From the NCBI GenBank assembly GCA_001662425.1, contig BDDC01001102.1:7247-33041 (forward strand): 25,795 bases of DNA, read 5' to 3'. A program made the position numbers and the translations under genes. The DNA is from Chlamydomonas sphaeroides (lineage: Eukaryota; Chlorophyta; Chlorophyceae; Chlamydomonadales; Chlamydomonadaceae). This document shows, in pieces, positions 1 through 10,235 of this stretch. The notes beneath the pieces were generated by a model. That model was not told where the DNA came from, did not search any database, and was given only the letters and a program-made list of their open reading frames with translations. Every line of letters begins with the position of its first letter. The first letter of the stretch is position 1.

Positions 1-31
1 GTCATGCCCTCATCATCGACCCCGCCCTCAC

Positions 32-3012
32 CGGTTGCTGGGCAGGTAGGGCGCCTCGCCGCTCAGCAGCTCCTGGGGCGTGGGCACCACCCGGACCTCC
101 GTGAAGTCGGCCGCATCGTTGTAGTGGCGGGGGCCGGCGGGGCGCAGCTCGCCTGCATGGGGAGGGGCCGGAAGGAGAGCATGCAGACACAGCACGGAGG
201 TCAGACGAGCAGAGCGAGAACCTGCCCGTGAGGGCAGGTACGCCACAATACGCTGAGGAACAAGAGGCCTGTGGGTGGGGCGGGCCAAGGGGCGGGCCAA
301 AGGAAAAGTAGGAACAGTAAAGTACGTTGCGTGTTGTACGTGATGGCCATGCAGGGGAGTGGACGTCGTGGTGCGGGCAGGGACCGGACGGCACCTGGCA
401 AGTCATCGGCGTCTTGCAGCCGCGCCGCCGCTGCCCGGTCGCCCCTCGCCAGTGCCGCCTCCGCCGCCTGCGCCTGCCGGAGCTGCGCCTCCTCCGCCTC
501 GTCCAGGACCTCACGCCGCGCCTGCCGCCAGCGGCCGGCCAGACAGGACAATGACGACGTCAGTTGGGGCCGTGTGTATGTCGTGGCAAAGGGCATCCTG
601 ACAAAGTCGCGGCCATTGCGCTACTTCCAACTTTCGTCCCATGTGCCGCGGCCGCATGCACTTCCACCGAGCCCAGGGTCAAAATGTATGGGCATCCAGG
701 GGAACACGACCGCGCCTGCCCTGGGAGGCGAACCCCGTGCAAGCAGCCGGGTCCAGGGATACTCCGCCCCAGCGCCCACCTCACCTGCTCCAGCCGCAGC
801 CGCATGTGCACCAAGTCCAGCGCCTCACGGCACCGCCGCGACCGCCCCGCCTGCTGCGGCGCCGCGGCGCTACTGCTGGTACTGGTGCCTCCCGCCGCTG
901 CCGTCACACGCCGATGAAAGAGCTGCCGCAGCGCCCTCACCAGCCACTCCGCCGCGTTGGCCTCCTGCTGCGTCCCCTGCTGCGCCGGCCCCGCCAGCAG
1001 CTGTCGGTGCTCGGGCCGCTGGAACCTCTCCAGCAGCTCGTTGAGGAGCAGCGCGGGGGGCTCTAGGACGTCCAGCCAGCCCTCGGGGGCCCAACCGTCC
1101 TGGGGACCAACGGGTACAGGGTCGAGAGTGCAGATCTGTTGTGCCAACTTTCGGTGGGGCTTAAAGCGCTTCGCCAGGTGCCGTCGTGGCAGCGCCGTAC
1201 CGGTATGGCTCGGAGCCAGGATCTAGCTAGGGTCCGCCCCGCCCTGGCCCGCGCTGCCCACCTGCGCCGTGGCAGCGGCGGCGCCAAAGCCCAGCGGCTC
1301 CATAGCGCCCGACAGCAGGCCCTCGTACGCCGCCGCCAGCCCGGCCCAGGGCATGCCGTGCAGTACGGCGTCGTACAGCTGGTTGGTCCAGTGGGCCTTG
1401 AGCGACTGGCGCAGCGCCGGGTGGCTGAGCAGGCTCAGCAGCGGCAGCGCGCGGGCCGCGAAGATCTGCGTGTGGGCAGGGCGGTGCGGTTGGGGCATGC
1501 GAGCTCCGGTGAGGGCCCCAACGGCGGCGGCGGCGGGCCGGGGCCTTGCTCGTGCTGCGAGGGCTGACATGGGTTGAGGCTGGGTGTGAAGTCCGTGTCC
1601 TGACCTGCGGTGTCAGCTTGCCGGCCTCGTGTCGGTGGCGGAGCGCCTGCAGGGGCTCCGCGCGGCTGCCAAAGAGCTGCGAGCGGGCAGGGCGACGAAT
1701 GGGGCGCACGTGTCGCGCATCGCACAGAGGTGGTGAGCGTGGGGGTTCGCCCCAGACACGCCCGCCCTCCTGAATACAACGACACGTGTTGCACACATTT
1801 CTATTTCCATTTTTTTTCTGTTGCGCGCATCGCACAGCTGAACATGGAGGGCGGTGGTAGGTCGGAGGGCGGGTCGGGAGCGTCGAGGCCCTGGCTCGTG
1901 CCTCGGACACGACAAGAGGAGCATGTTAGCATGTTGGCATTGGGTAGGCTAGCTAGTTGGTCTTGCGTGGCAGAGCTTGCGGCGCGGGGCGGCAAACAGA
2001 TGCGGACGCTCACGCGGGTCGGCGCCCTGGCTTGCGCTGGGTCAACAATCCGTTGGCCCCCAGAGATCCGACTCCCGGAGAGGGCAGGCCGCAGCAGCAG
2101 CTGGCATGAGCAGCGGCTGGGCTGAGACGCTATGTGGCCGCACCTGTCTCGTCAGCCTGCCGGCCTCGTGTCGTTGGCGGAGATCCTGCATGACCCGGGA
2201 CAGGTGCGCGGGCGCGTGGCAGGGCGGCGGGGGCGCCCGCCGCAGCGCCGACAGCGCCGGGCCGGGGCGGCAGGGGCGGCACTCCGCACAGCGCCTGCAG
2301 CGTCCGCTCGGCCCGGTCGGGCGCCGCGGTGTCGGACAGGCAGGCGATGGCGGAGCACAGGAAGCTGCGGACCTGCGGGGCCAGGGGGATGGACAGGGGA
2401 CCGGATCACATCGTTGCAGTGTCGCGGGTCGGTTTTGCGAGGCAGCGTGTGTAGGCGTTTTCACGCGCGCACCTCTTCGATGCTGCTCAGCTGCTGCAGG
2501 CGGCATAGGCGCTGAAAGGCCTCGAAGGAGTTTGCCTGGGGGCCCGCACGTGGCAGGCCTTGTGGGCGAGGCTGCGAGGCAGGCGCGGCCGGGCCTCGCG
2601 CGGCGGCAGGCGCAGCCTGTCCGCGCCCCGCATGCCGCGCTGCGCTGCCTTGGCGGGTTTGCCCCGACTGTAGGCGACCTGCCGCAGCCTGTGGCTGCTG
2701 CTGGGGATGAGGATGCTGTTGCTGCTGCTGCTGCGGCGGCGGCAGCGGCAGCGGCCCTGCCTCGCCACGGCCAGGGGTGCCAGGGGCACCTCCATTGCCG
2801 CGACCTCGGCCGCGGCCGCGGCCCGAGCGATGCCGCCGCGCATTGAGGCCTTCAGGCGCGGCCTGTGACGGCAGCGGCGGCAGCGGCGGCGGTGCTGGGT
2901 CGCTGCGGCCAGGGGCATCCGGGGCACCTCCCCTGCCGCGACCTCGGCCTCGGCCGCGCCCAAAGCCCTGACCGCGGCCGCCGCGGTCGTCTGGAGGGCC
3001 TCGGGCCTGCAT
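32..3012 (-). CDS. ZNFX1-like protein, N-terminal part (gene runs off the left edge)
   Basis: Exons in coding order are 2473-3012, 2144-2372, 1605-1676, 1262-1465, 785-1099, 395-521 and 32-152, all with GT-AG borders. All introns are phase 0 up to the one between 521 and 395, then phase 1, then phase 2 at the edge. Exon 1 starts at ATG 3012 and encodes an RGG/RGRG-rich head, a Gln run and a helical stretch ending LSSIEE. Later exons are Leu/Ala-rich helices of armadillo-like character. The last exon carries DFTEVRVVPTPQELL and PYLPSN, which matches the segment just before the helicase core of ZNFX1-type (NFX1-type zinc finger) proteins. That family comprises SF1 helicases acting on RNA in granules, in small-RNA inheritance and in antiviral sensing; the helicase and zinc fingers would lie beyond the edge. 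The exon at 2144-2372 is 229 bases long between two phase-0 introns, so the frame is broken by one base near 2260. The family call rests on a remembered alignment. Confidence 0.62.
1604..2193 (-). repeat. Duplicated exon-end module in the ZNFX1-like gene
   Basis: Bases 1604-1654 and 2143-2193 match at about 41 of 51 positions, spanning an exon end and its splice donor. They encode LRHRHEAGKLTPQ and LRQRHEAGRLTRQ, each followed directly by a GT donor in phase 0. The copy at 1605-1676 is a complete 24-codon exon. The pair suggests an exon-level duplication. Confidence 0.7.
2771..2958 (-). repeat. Internal duplication of an RGG-coding module
   Basis: Bases 2771-2820 and 2909-2958 match at about 43 of 50 positions. 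Both encode a Gly-Arg-Gly-Arg run followed by GGAPxxPGR inside exon 1 of the ZNFX1-like gene, so the RGG-rich head grew by duplicating one module. Confidence 0.75.
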
Positions 3013-3695
3013 GGGCTCGACCGATGCGTGGCAGCGATGGCAAAGTATTGCGGCGGAACACGGTTCTCACGCTGGCGCGAGCTTTACCCTGCTGCCGAGG
3101 CAAGGGATACGGGTCCGCCGGCCTAGGCCGCGGCCTCTGACGCCGGAACTCGCGTGCACGCGTCCACCTGTTAGCGGACGGGATGCGATGGAGTTGCCTC
3201 GAAGCGTTGCCGCGACATCTATTGATCGCATTCGCGTCTGCAACGCATACCGGTTCAGCGGCTAGTTATTGTGACCATCAAGAGTGATGGAGCTGCCTAG
3301 TAGCATTGCCGAGCGACCGAGGTTCCACGACCCAGGTTGCGATGTACGGCACACCGCCGTCACGGGTCCGCAACCTCGGCGGCCAACGCAGAGGCCGCTC
3401 GCACAAAGGCCGCCAACCGCGACAGCAGTATCTGCCACACTGCACGTAACTGCTCTGCATGAGCTGCGACCGGCACGCTTCACAAACCCCTCGTAACCCG
3501 CGAGCGCCTCACCTCGAGTCTTGGCACTCGGACCTCGCGCGTGCCGGCCGGGCACCGGATGACGGCACCTCAGCGGAGCGGCCGTCTTCTCCGCCGCGTG
3601 ACCTCCAACTTACAGCACACTGCACCTCTGCTCCTCGCTCGCACGCTCTCTGCGTCGCCCAACGCCCCCGTCACCGCTGCCTCTCTCCCGCCCCC
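3013..3695. other. Intergenic region between the exostosin A stop and the ZNFX1-like start
   Basis: No coding exon is supported on either strand. It should hold the 3' UTR of gene A and the promoter of the ZNFX1-like gene, both on the minus strand. An imperfect direct repeat (3187-3216 and 3286-3317, both beginning GATGGAG) lies 175-305 bases upstream of the ZNFX1-like ATG. No clear TATA box was seen. Confidence 0.6.
3610..3614 (-). terminator. Candidate polyadenylation signal TGTAA of exostosin gene A
   Basis: TGTAA, the usual green-algal poly(A) signal, lies on the minus strand about 80 bases after the stop of gene A. A 5-mer alone is weak evidence, and the UTR it implies is short. Confidence 0.35.
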
Positions 3696-6600
3696 TCAGC
3701 CCCACAGCCGCGGGCACTTGGCCAGGCGCAGTGCGTACCCCCGGGCGCAGATGGCACCCCCCGGCACGCCCATGTGGCCGCTGCCCCGCATGAAGTAGTA
3801 GCACGAGCGGTCGTGGCGCCGCAGGTCCGTAGCGCTGTGGCTGCACAGCACTATCGGCGGCGGCGGGGGGCTCGACGGCGGCGGCGCCGGCGGCCGCGAC
3901 CCCGCCGCCGCCGCCGCGCCGCCCCCCACCGCAGCACTAACGTCCCGCTCCTCTTCCTCGCCGTCCTCCTCTTCCTCCTCCTCCTCCTCGCCTTTCTCCT
4001 GCTCCGGCACCGCCGCCTCCGCCCCCGCTGCGTCCATTGCCTGCCCCTCCGCACCACCCGGCCCGTCCCCATCCTCCTCGTCGTCCTTGTCGTCCGGGTC
4101 CGGCAGCCCCGACAGCCACTTGAAGCCGGGCGGCTGGCCGCACTTAAGGAACTCGTCAAAGTCCTTGTCCACGGTGCGCCACTTTTGCGGCGGCACGTCC
4201 GGGTGCTCCTTCATGACGCGCAGCACCTCGAGCGTCGTCTCGAACGCGTCGAAGCGGCCGTCCTCGCCGAACAGCGCGCCCGTGACGGAGCTCCACAGCA
4301 TGTGCTGCGCCGCGCAGTGCATGCGAGCCTGGGTGGGTGCGGCGGGGTTGCGAGGGGTGTGACTGCAGGGCCCGTGTGGGTGCCGCGGAGCCGGGGTGTG
4401 TATGCGCCAGGGCCCATGTGGGGCGCCGGCGGCCGGGCGCTGGACTAGGCAAGGGGCGCTCGGGGCCGCGCACGCGGCAGGGGCGGCTGCACCCGCCCGC
4501 AGTGCGCGCGCGCCTGGAGGCGTACATGCACATGCGCGCAACGCGCTCCAGCCCCTGTCCGCGCCGCGCCCCGGCCTATCGCCGCGCACCTGCTTTGCCT
4601 CCAGCTCGGCCTGCGGCAGCTCCTGCAGCAGCGTGTGCAGCCGCGGCACGTCTGCCTCCGCCACCCGCAGCCCGAACTCCTGCCAGCTCAGCGCCGGCTC
4701 AAAGGGCTCCGCGATGGCGTCGCCTATGGACACCGGGATGCAGCCCATGAGGAGCGCCTGGAGGGGGGGGCGGAGGGCAAGGCGAGGGAAGGGAAGGGGG
4801 AGGGCGGCGCGTGGCGGTGCAAGGGTGGGCTGTGCCTGGACCGGGAGAAGGGGGTTTACGAGTGCAGGAACGAGCGAATAGCCGGATCGGAGTTCGACTG
4901 TGCATGCTGCAGTGTGGGGTGCTCTGGGATCCAGGATCCAGGAGGCCGCCGGCGCGCACCTGGATCTGGCGCTGCCCGTGGCCCGCGCCCGGCGGCGCCA
5001 GGCAGTAGAGCGACCTGCTGAGGAAGTAGCCGTACTTGGGCTCGGAGCGCACCACATGGAAGCCGGTGCGGTTCCAGTGGTGCACGAACACCTGCAGGGG
5101 CCGGGCGGGGGGCCGGGGCGGCGGTTGGGAGCGGTTGAAGGCGAGCGGGGCCGAGCGGGCGCCGGTGCTGTCGCTGCTGTTCATCGTGGCCGGGGCTGGA
5201 AGCGGCGAGCCGCGAGGGTGTCACGGTGGGAGGCCGGTTGGACTTGGAGACAGCAGCGCGCCTGCCGTCTTGCCTTCTCCCGCACGCCGCCGCTGTAGTA
5301 GTCGTGGTCGTCGCCGCAGGAGGGCCAGGTGCGCTCGTTGGGCATCCTGCTTCGGGAATGGAGGGAAGGGGAGGCGGGGTTGCGCGAATGGGAGGCCGGT
5401 CTGCGCCGCGCGACCCCTACAGCCGTTGCCGCTGTGGCGAACCAAATGCTCGCAGTGGTACTGTCGTCGGCAGTGTGTTCCGCAAGCGGCAGGCCACAAC
5501 ACAGACTTTGCCGGCGGCCCAGCCCGTGCATGGCATGTTAAGCTGGCGGACGCGAGGCTGCGTGCGGGCGCCTCCTTGGGCGGGCGCTCGCCTGGAGTTG
5601 AGGCAGACGCGGCCGGCGAAGAAGAAGGTGGTGGCGTTGCGCGGGCGCTTCTTGATGCGCGGGTGCAGCGGCGAGCGGACCATTGAGAACTTGACAAAGT
5701 GGCCGGGCGCGATGTAGACCGGCACCACCACGTCCTGGCAGGAAGGCGCAGGCGGCGGCAGCGACGTGGCCGGGGTCAAGAGCCGGGCGGGGCCTTTCCC
5801 GGGCGTGGCCTACAAGGTCTACGCGAGGTCCTGCTGGGGCGCTGCTGGGCTGCTGTCGCTGATGCTGCTGGGCGCGCTGCTTGCCTTCTCAGGGCGGTGG
5901 GACGCATTCCACCGGGGAACCCAGTCGCGGTTCTCGGTCAGGCCCCAGTCTGCGAGGGCGCGCGAGCGAGGGCAGGAGGTCACCGGCAAGCGAGGCGCCG
6001 CCAGCGGCGCGCTCTCAGTGCTGGGGTCTCCGCATGCTGCCAGCGGGGCACCGGATGGCCCTAGAGCCCAGGGCCAGCGTGACCGCTGTGGGGCCCCAGG
6101 ACCGCTGTGGGACCGCAGGGCCGCGCTGCGCCCTGCCTCTAGCGCATGGCTACGCATGGCGAGCTGCAGCCGCTGTGCGACCCTCCCCTCACGTGTGAGC
6201 CACGTCATGTTGATGCTCGCCGCCTGCGCCGGCTCGCTCATCTCGGCGCGGCCCCAGTCGCCTGCGGGCCAGGCCACCACAGGGGCAGCCCAGGCGCGGT
6301 GTGCTACGCCAGCCAGGGGCGGCACCGGGGCCTCGGTAGACAGGGTACACGTAGAAACCCAACCCTGGGCCCCGGCCGCACTGCCGCGCACTGGTCGGGT
6401 GTGTGTGGCTGCCAAACCCTAGGCCCCGGCCGCCACGCTGCGGCCCTTCGGCCCCCGCATGCCCGCCCGCCACGCTGGCCTGTCGTTGGCCCCCTGTGAC
6501 TCCGGACCGCGGACCGCTGCGGCCGCATCGGCGACCGCAGCCTCCCCCATTCCCGCTGGCCTCGCAGCCCAGGCACCGCCGGCAGCCCGGCCCCTGCCTG

Positions 6601-8781
6601 TCTGCAGCACGAAGTGCCGGTGGCCCTGCGTCTTGTTCCACCAGGGGTAGTGCTCCCGCACATAACGGATGGCGTCCAGCAGCAGGTCCGAGTCGGGGTA
6701 GCTGCGAGGTAGCAAGGGGCAGCAGGGCGGCGGCGACAAGGGCCCGTTTCAGCTCCGTGTGTGTAGGGGCCGGGGCCGCGACATAGCATGCGTTCCCGCC
6801 CAGGGTCGGGCGGGTCTTGCAGCCCGCGCGCCTCATTTGTCGATGCGATGCAAACACCGCACGACACAGCGCACAGGCCCGCCCGCACCTGCGCTGCCTC
6901 AGCGGCAGGTAGTAGTAGTCAGCCTTGTCGCCGTCCGCGATTCGCGCGCCGCTGCTGAGCAGGCGCTGCCAGAAGTACAGGTGCGTGGAGCGGTCCAGCC
7001 GCTTGTTGTTGTTCCTGCGGCTCGGAGCGGGGCGCCAGGTGTGACGGGTGCGCATCGCAGGGCAGGCAGCACCTGCACGCCAGCCAGGCAGCGGGGCCCC
7101 TGCTGGGCGGGCCACGCGCCGCCGCAGCACAAGGAAGGAAGCGGCAGCGGGTTCCAGGCCCAGGGCAGCGGGTCGCTCGGGCGCACGCAGCCGCCGCCCC
7201 ACCGCCCCACCAGGAAGTCAGCCGCGGCGGCAGCTCGTACACGTACACCCAGGGCCGCTTCTTGCGGGTGGTGTAGCCCTTGCTGGCCAGCAGCGCCGGC
7301 TCGCCGTCGGGGCCCAGCGACAGAGAGCAGTCGGTGCCGAACGACCCTGAGGGCCGGCAGGCGGGCGGGCGGGCGGCGCCGAGTCGCACGCGGGTGACTG
7401 CGAGCGTGTGGTGGCGTCGCTGCAGATGCGGTAAGGCGTGCGGCGTAGGGCGTGCGGCGGGGGCGAGGCAGGACGATGTGGGGCGGCCGGGAGGGCGGGG
7501 GCCGGAGGGGCAAGCAGGGGTCGCCGAAGGGCGCTCACCCGGGCGGCAGTGGCAGAAGCCGGCGACGCAGATGCCCCTCCGGTTGCAGGCGTTGAGGCAG
7601 CCCTGCGCGGCAGAGGGCGGCCAGCTGGCGACCGACGGCTGAGGTGCGCCGCGGCCGCACCACGGCTGGCGCACGGGGTGAAGCCCCCGCCCCGCCCTGG
7701 CACCCTACACTATTGGCGCGCAGCGGCCCTAGCCCCGGCCCTGACTCGAGCGGCGAATCCACCGCCACAGGGGCAAGGGTCCAGCGCCAGGTCAGATCGC
7801 TCCTTGTTCAAGCTTCGCTTACGCATGGCATCTACCCTTGACCGCTCCACGCGCCGGCCGCCGCTCTCCTCCTCGCTCCGACACCTCCTCTTGGACGTGC
7901 TGGCGCCCTGCTCAGGTCACCCATCGTCTCCCCGCACTAGCCCCATCCATACCCCCCCCCCGACACCCTCGCTGACTACCGCGCCCTCCGCCCCACCTGC
8001 GCCAGGTCCCATTCCCGTCCTCGCACCGGCCCCGGTCCCCCACCTCTCCCGACCCCCTCCCCGCCTCCCCCTCCGCCCCACCTGCGCCGGGTCCAGGCAC
8101 TCCTTGACGTCCAGGTAGCCCTGCTCCTTGCAGCGGGCCGTCATGGGCCGCCGCCAGGAGCGCGTCATGCAGTCGGGCCCCTCGCGCATGCGGGGGCAGT
8201 CGCACCTGCAGCGGCGAGGACGAGGACGAGGGAGGGCGGAGGGGCACAGGGGCGTCCTCAGCGCCGGTTGTGGCCGGTGGCCGCAAGCGCCGGCCTGGTT
8301 GGCTTGGCCGGGGTGCCCGCAACGCAAGGCTTGAGGCGCGGTGATTGCGGCCGCGTCGCGGGCTGGGCCACTCGCACCTGCCCAGCTCCTCATTGCAGGT
8401 GCCGTGCAGGGTGCAGTTGGAGGAGCACTTGCTCTTCCGCAGGTCAAAGCCGTTGAGCGGCCGCAGCACCGTGGGCCCGGGCGGCGGTGGCCCCGTGGGT
8501 GGCGGGGGCTGCGGCTTGGCCGCCGCGCCAGCCTGCGGAGCGGCGGCGGCGGTGCCATGGGTCAACCCCAGCCATGGGCCTTCGTTATCTTTCCGGCGTT
8601 CCGGCTTGCTGCAAGGTAACACGGCTGCACCCACGGAGCGGCGCGCTGGGGTAGGAGGCACGGCGTGTCACGGCGCCAAGCGCACCTGGAAGGGAAGCTG
8701 CCATAGCAGCAGCGCCGCCACCAGCCATGATAATACGTATACAAAGGGGCAAAAGGGGCGCCGTAGCACCCTGCTGATCAT
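3696..8781 (-). CDS. EGF-exostosin glycosyltransferase A (GT47 family), 14 exons, 695 aa
   Basis: Exons: 8686-8781, 8378-8532, 8082-8205, 7539-7602, 7211-7346, 6889-7014, 6598-6701, 6193-6261, 5885-5949, 5592-5734, 5274-5346, 4960-5091, 4590-4757, 3696-4328. They join in frame to 2088 bases. Residues 1-32 form a basic start plus hydrophobic segment (about 13-27), a type II Golgi/ER anchor; 33-52 are a Pro-rich stem. EGF-like modules span C68-C96 and C127-C153. The exostosin domain (about 178-500) shows VYELPP, KDVVVPVY, FFFAG, YCLAPPGAGHGQRQ, GCIPV and EPFE, the hallmarks of GT47 inverting sugar transferases. Then come an acidic run (eight Glu), a Pro-rich stretch and a Cys-containing end. 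Sugar donor and acceptor are unknown; work on secreted glycoconjugates is inferred. Four introns use GC donors, each supported by ungapped alignment to gene B. The first intron's acceptor (8532) was chosen by phase. Confidence 0.88.
5092..5273 (-). other. GC-AG intron 11 of exostosin A
   Basis: The donor is GAGAAG|GCAAGA. Phase 0 joining gives GGVREKVFVHHWNRTGF, aligning gap-free to AGVRQAVHYHHWNRTGF of gene B, which has no intron here. Confidence 0.83.
5347..5591 (-). other. GC-AG intron 10 of exostosin A
   Basis: The donor is TCCAG|GCGAGC. Phase 2 joining gives RVCLNSRMPNERTWPSCG, the same length as the matching 18 residues of gene B, whose intron sits about 19 coding bases upstream. Confidence 0.78.
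5735..5884 (-). other. GC-AG intron 9 of exostosin A
   Basis: The donor is GAGAAG|GCAAGC, a strong GC-type donor. Joining gives HRPEK-DVVVPVY, matching HRPKK-DVVIPVY in gene B, where the same intron starts AAG|GTGCGG. Confidence 0.85.
6262..6597 (-). other. GC-AG intron 7 of exostosin A
   Basis: The donor reads ACAG|GCAGGG. Phase 1 joining gives HFVLQTGDWG, aligning without gaps to HFIINTSDLG of gene B, whose intron at the same place starts GT. Confidence 0.8.
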
Positions 8782-9335
8782 GCCTGTTACGCCATTCGCG
8801 GAGTTGGCATGCTGAGCCGATTAATGTTGTGCAAAGCAGGCACTAACGATGTTCGCACGAGTTCCAGTTACAAGCAAGGTATGCTTTCAGCAGGAAGCTT
8901 AGGTTGGCGTTCACGGCTGCAGCAGGCGAGGTGGCGAGCCTTGACAGCTCGGGCTTATCTTTCGTGTTTATGAAAGGCTATTATTTGCATGTCTTTCCAG
9001 CTCATGTTTTGGTCGGCCTGAACGCGGACGGCCATCGATACACACACGATGTTCCCGACCTAACCCCTCCCCCTTCCCCCACAAACCTCGCTAGCGCTGC
9101 AATTGGAGCTCTGGAGCGTATGCCTTTAGACGGCGATATGAACAGCAATTGAAGGCCAAAGAGCGATCGGGGGGCTACGTCGAGCGATAGCGGCAGTCTT
9201 CACAGTTGGCGTTTGGCTGACCCGTGACGAGTCTTGTCACTGTTGTACGACGCGACCTCGGGCTCCAATTCCGCTGCAACTCAGACGCGCAAGGCAGTTG
9301 CATGTTTTTTGGTTTAATCTTCAGCAACCGAGCCC
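8782..9335. promoter_or_regulatory. Divergent intergenic region (probable bidirectional promoter)
   Basis: These 554 bases separate the start codons of exostosin A (minus) and the RZ-finger gene (plus) and are clearly less GC-rich than the flanking genes. No coding exon was found. No convincing TATA box is visible; a CCAAT sits near 9266 on the plus strand. The promoter role is inferred from position. A possible 3' splice site (TTTAATCTTCAG, ending 9324) leaves open that the RZ gene has an upstream exon. Confidence 0.5.
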
Positions 9336-9889
9336 ATGCACTCGCGAGGCCCTCCTGCTCCCGACGACCGCTTCGAGGTGCTCAAGGCGGTGGCGGCGCG
9401 GGAGTACATGGGCGGTGCCGACGGCGTCAACTGGCTGCGAGGCCACCTGTTCACGTGAGCGCTAGCGGCGGCGCGAGGTCCGCATGGCCGCAGCGCCGCA
9501 AGGGGCCACAAGGGACGGGCCTGCTGTGGCTTGCCACACCGAGGAGTGGATGGGCGTTACCGTATTGATGCATGAGCCAGGGGTCATGTGCGTCGGTGTG
9601 CGCTACGAGGGCTACGAGGGCTAGCGCTCACCCACCTGGCCGAGCCCTGGCTTCTTGTTCTCTCGCCTGCCCTACCCCTGCCCACAATCCCCGCCCCCGC
9701 GCCCGCAGCTGCCCCAACGGCCACCTGTGCACCATCGACGAGTGCGGCGGCGCCATGCAGCGCTCCACCTGCCTCGAGTGCGGCGCTGCCATCGGCGGAG
9801 GAGGGCATGCGCTGGAGAGCGGCAACGCGGCCGCCACGGAGGCGCTGGCGGCCATGGAGCGGCGGGAGGCCGGCGCCGCGCAGGGCTGA
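9336..9889 (+). CDS. Small stand-alone RZ-type zinc-finger protein, 99 aa, two exons
   Basis: Exons 9336-9454 and 9709-9889, joined across a GTGAGC...GCAG intron of 254 bases, give 300 coding bases including TGA. Residues about 1-37 are a short helical lead-in (FEVLKAVAAREYM). The rest reads GHLFTCPNGH, then ECGGAMQRSTCLECGAAIGG and GHALESGN. This is the RZ-type zinc finger found at the end of ZNFX1 and in RNF213; the probable zinc ligands are the C and H of CPNGH and the Cys pair of TCLEC, with the Cys of ECGGA also conserved. In RNF213 the RZ finger supports ubiquitylation, including of lipid A; no role for a lone finger is implied here. ATG 9336 is the first in-frame start. Either this is a complete mini-gene or it is the retained end of a truncated ZNFX1-like copy. 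Confidence 0.8.
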
Positions 9890-9991
9890 TGTATGGGGGA
9901 GAGGGAGCACGAGGTCGCGCAGGGCCAGCATGAGTATGCTGGGCGCCGTGCGTAGAGTCGGCGCTGTCATTGCCGGATGCTTGTGACGCGC

Positions 9992-10027
9992 GTTGCAGTT
10001 GCAGTTGCAGTTGCAGTTGCAGTTGCA
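9992..10027 (+). repeat. Hexanucleotide microsatellite (GTTGCA)6
   Basis: Six perfect copies of GTTGCA, about 100 bases after the RZ gene stop codon and probably within or just past its 3' UTR. Confidence 0.95.
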
Positions 10028-10235
10028 GTGGTGTGTTTGTGGTTTTGGTAAGGGCCGAGTGCCCGGGGCCGCAGCAGGGAGAGGGGGCTGGAGAGGAACG
10101 AGCGAGGCTGACACGGGATGCCAGCTTGCCAGGGGTCAAGGCTTGGTCGCTGTGGCGCGCAATAAACACTCGCCCGCGCGCCCGACGCCGACTGCCAAAG
10201 CTGTTAACTAGCTCGACCAACACAATTTCCTGCGC

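Noticed and set aside
8904..9152. Plus-strand open frame upstream of the RZ finger
   Set aside because: It starts without ATG, lacks splice links in phase to 9325 and lies in the AT-richer divergent spacer.
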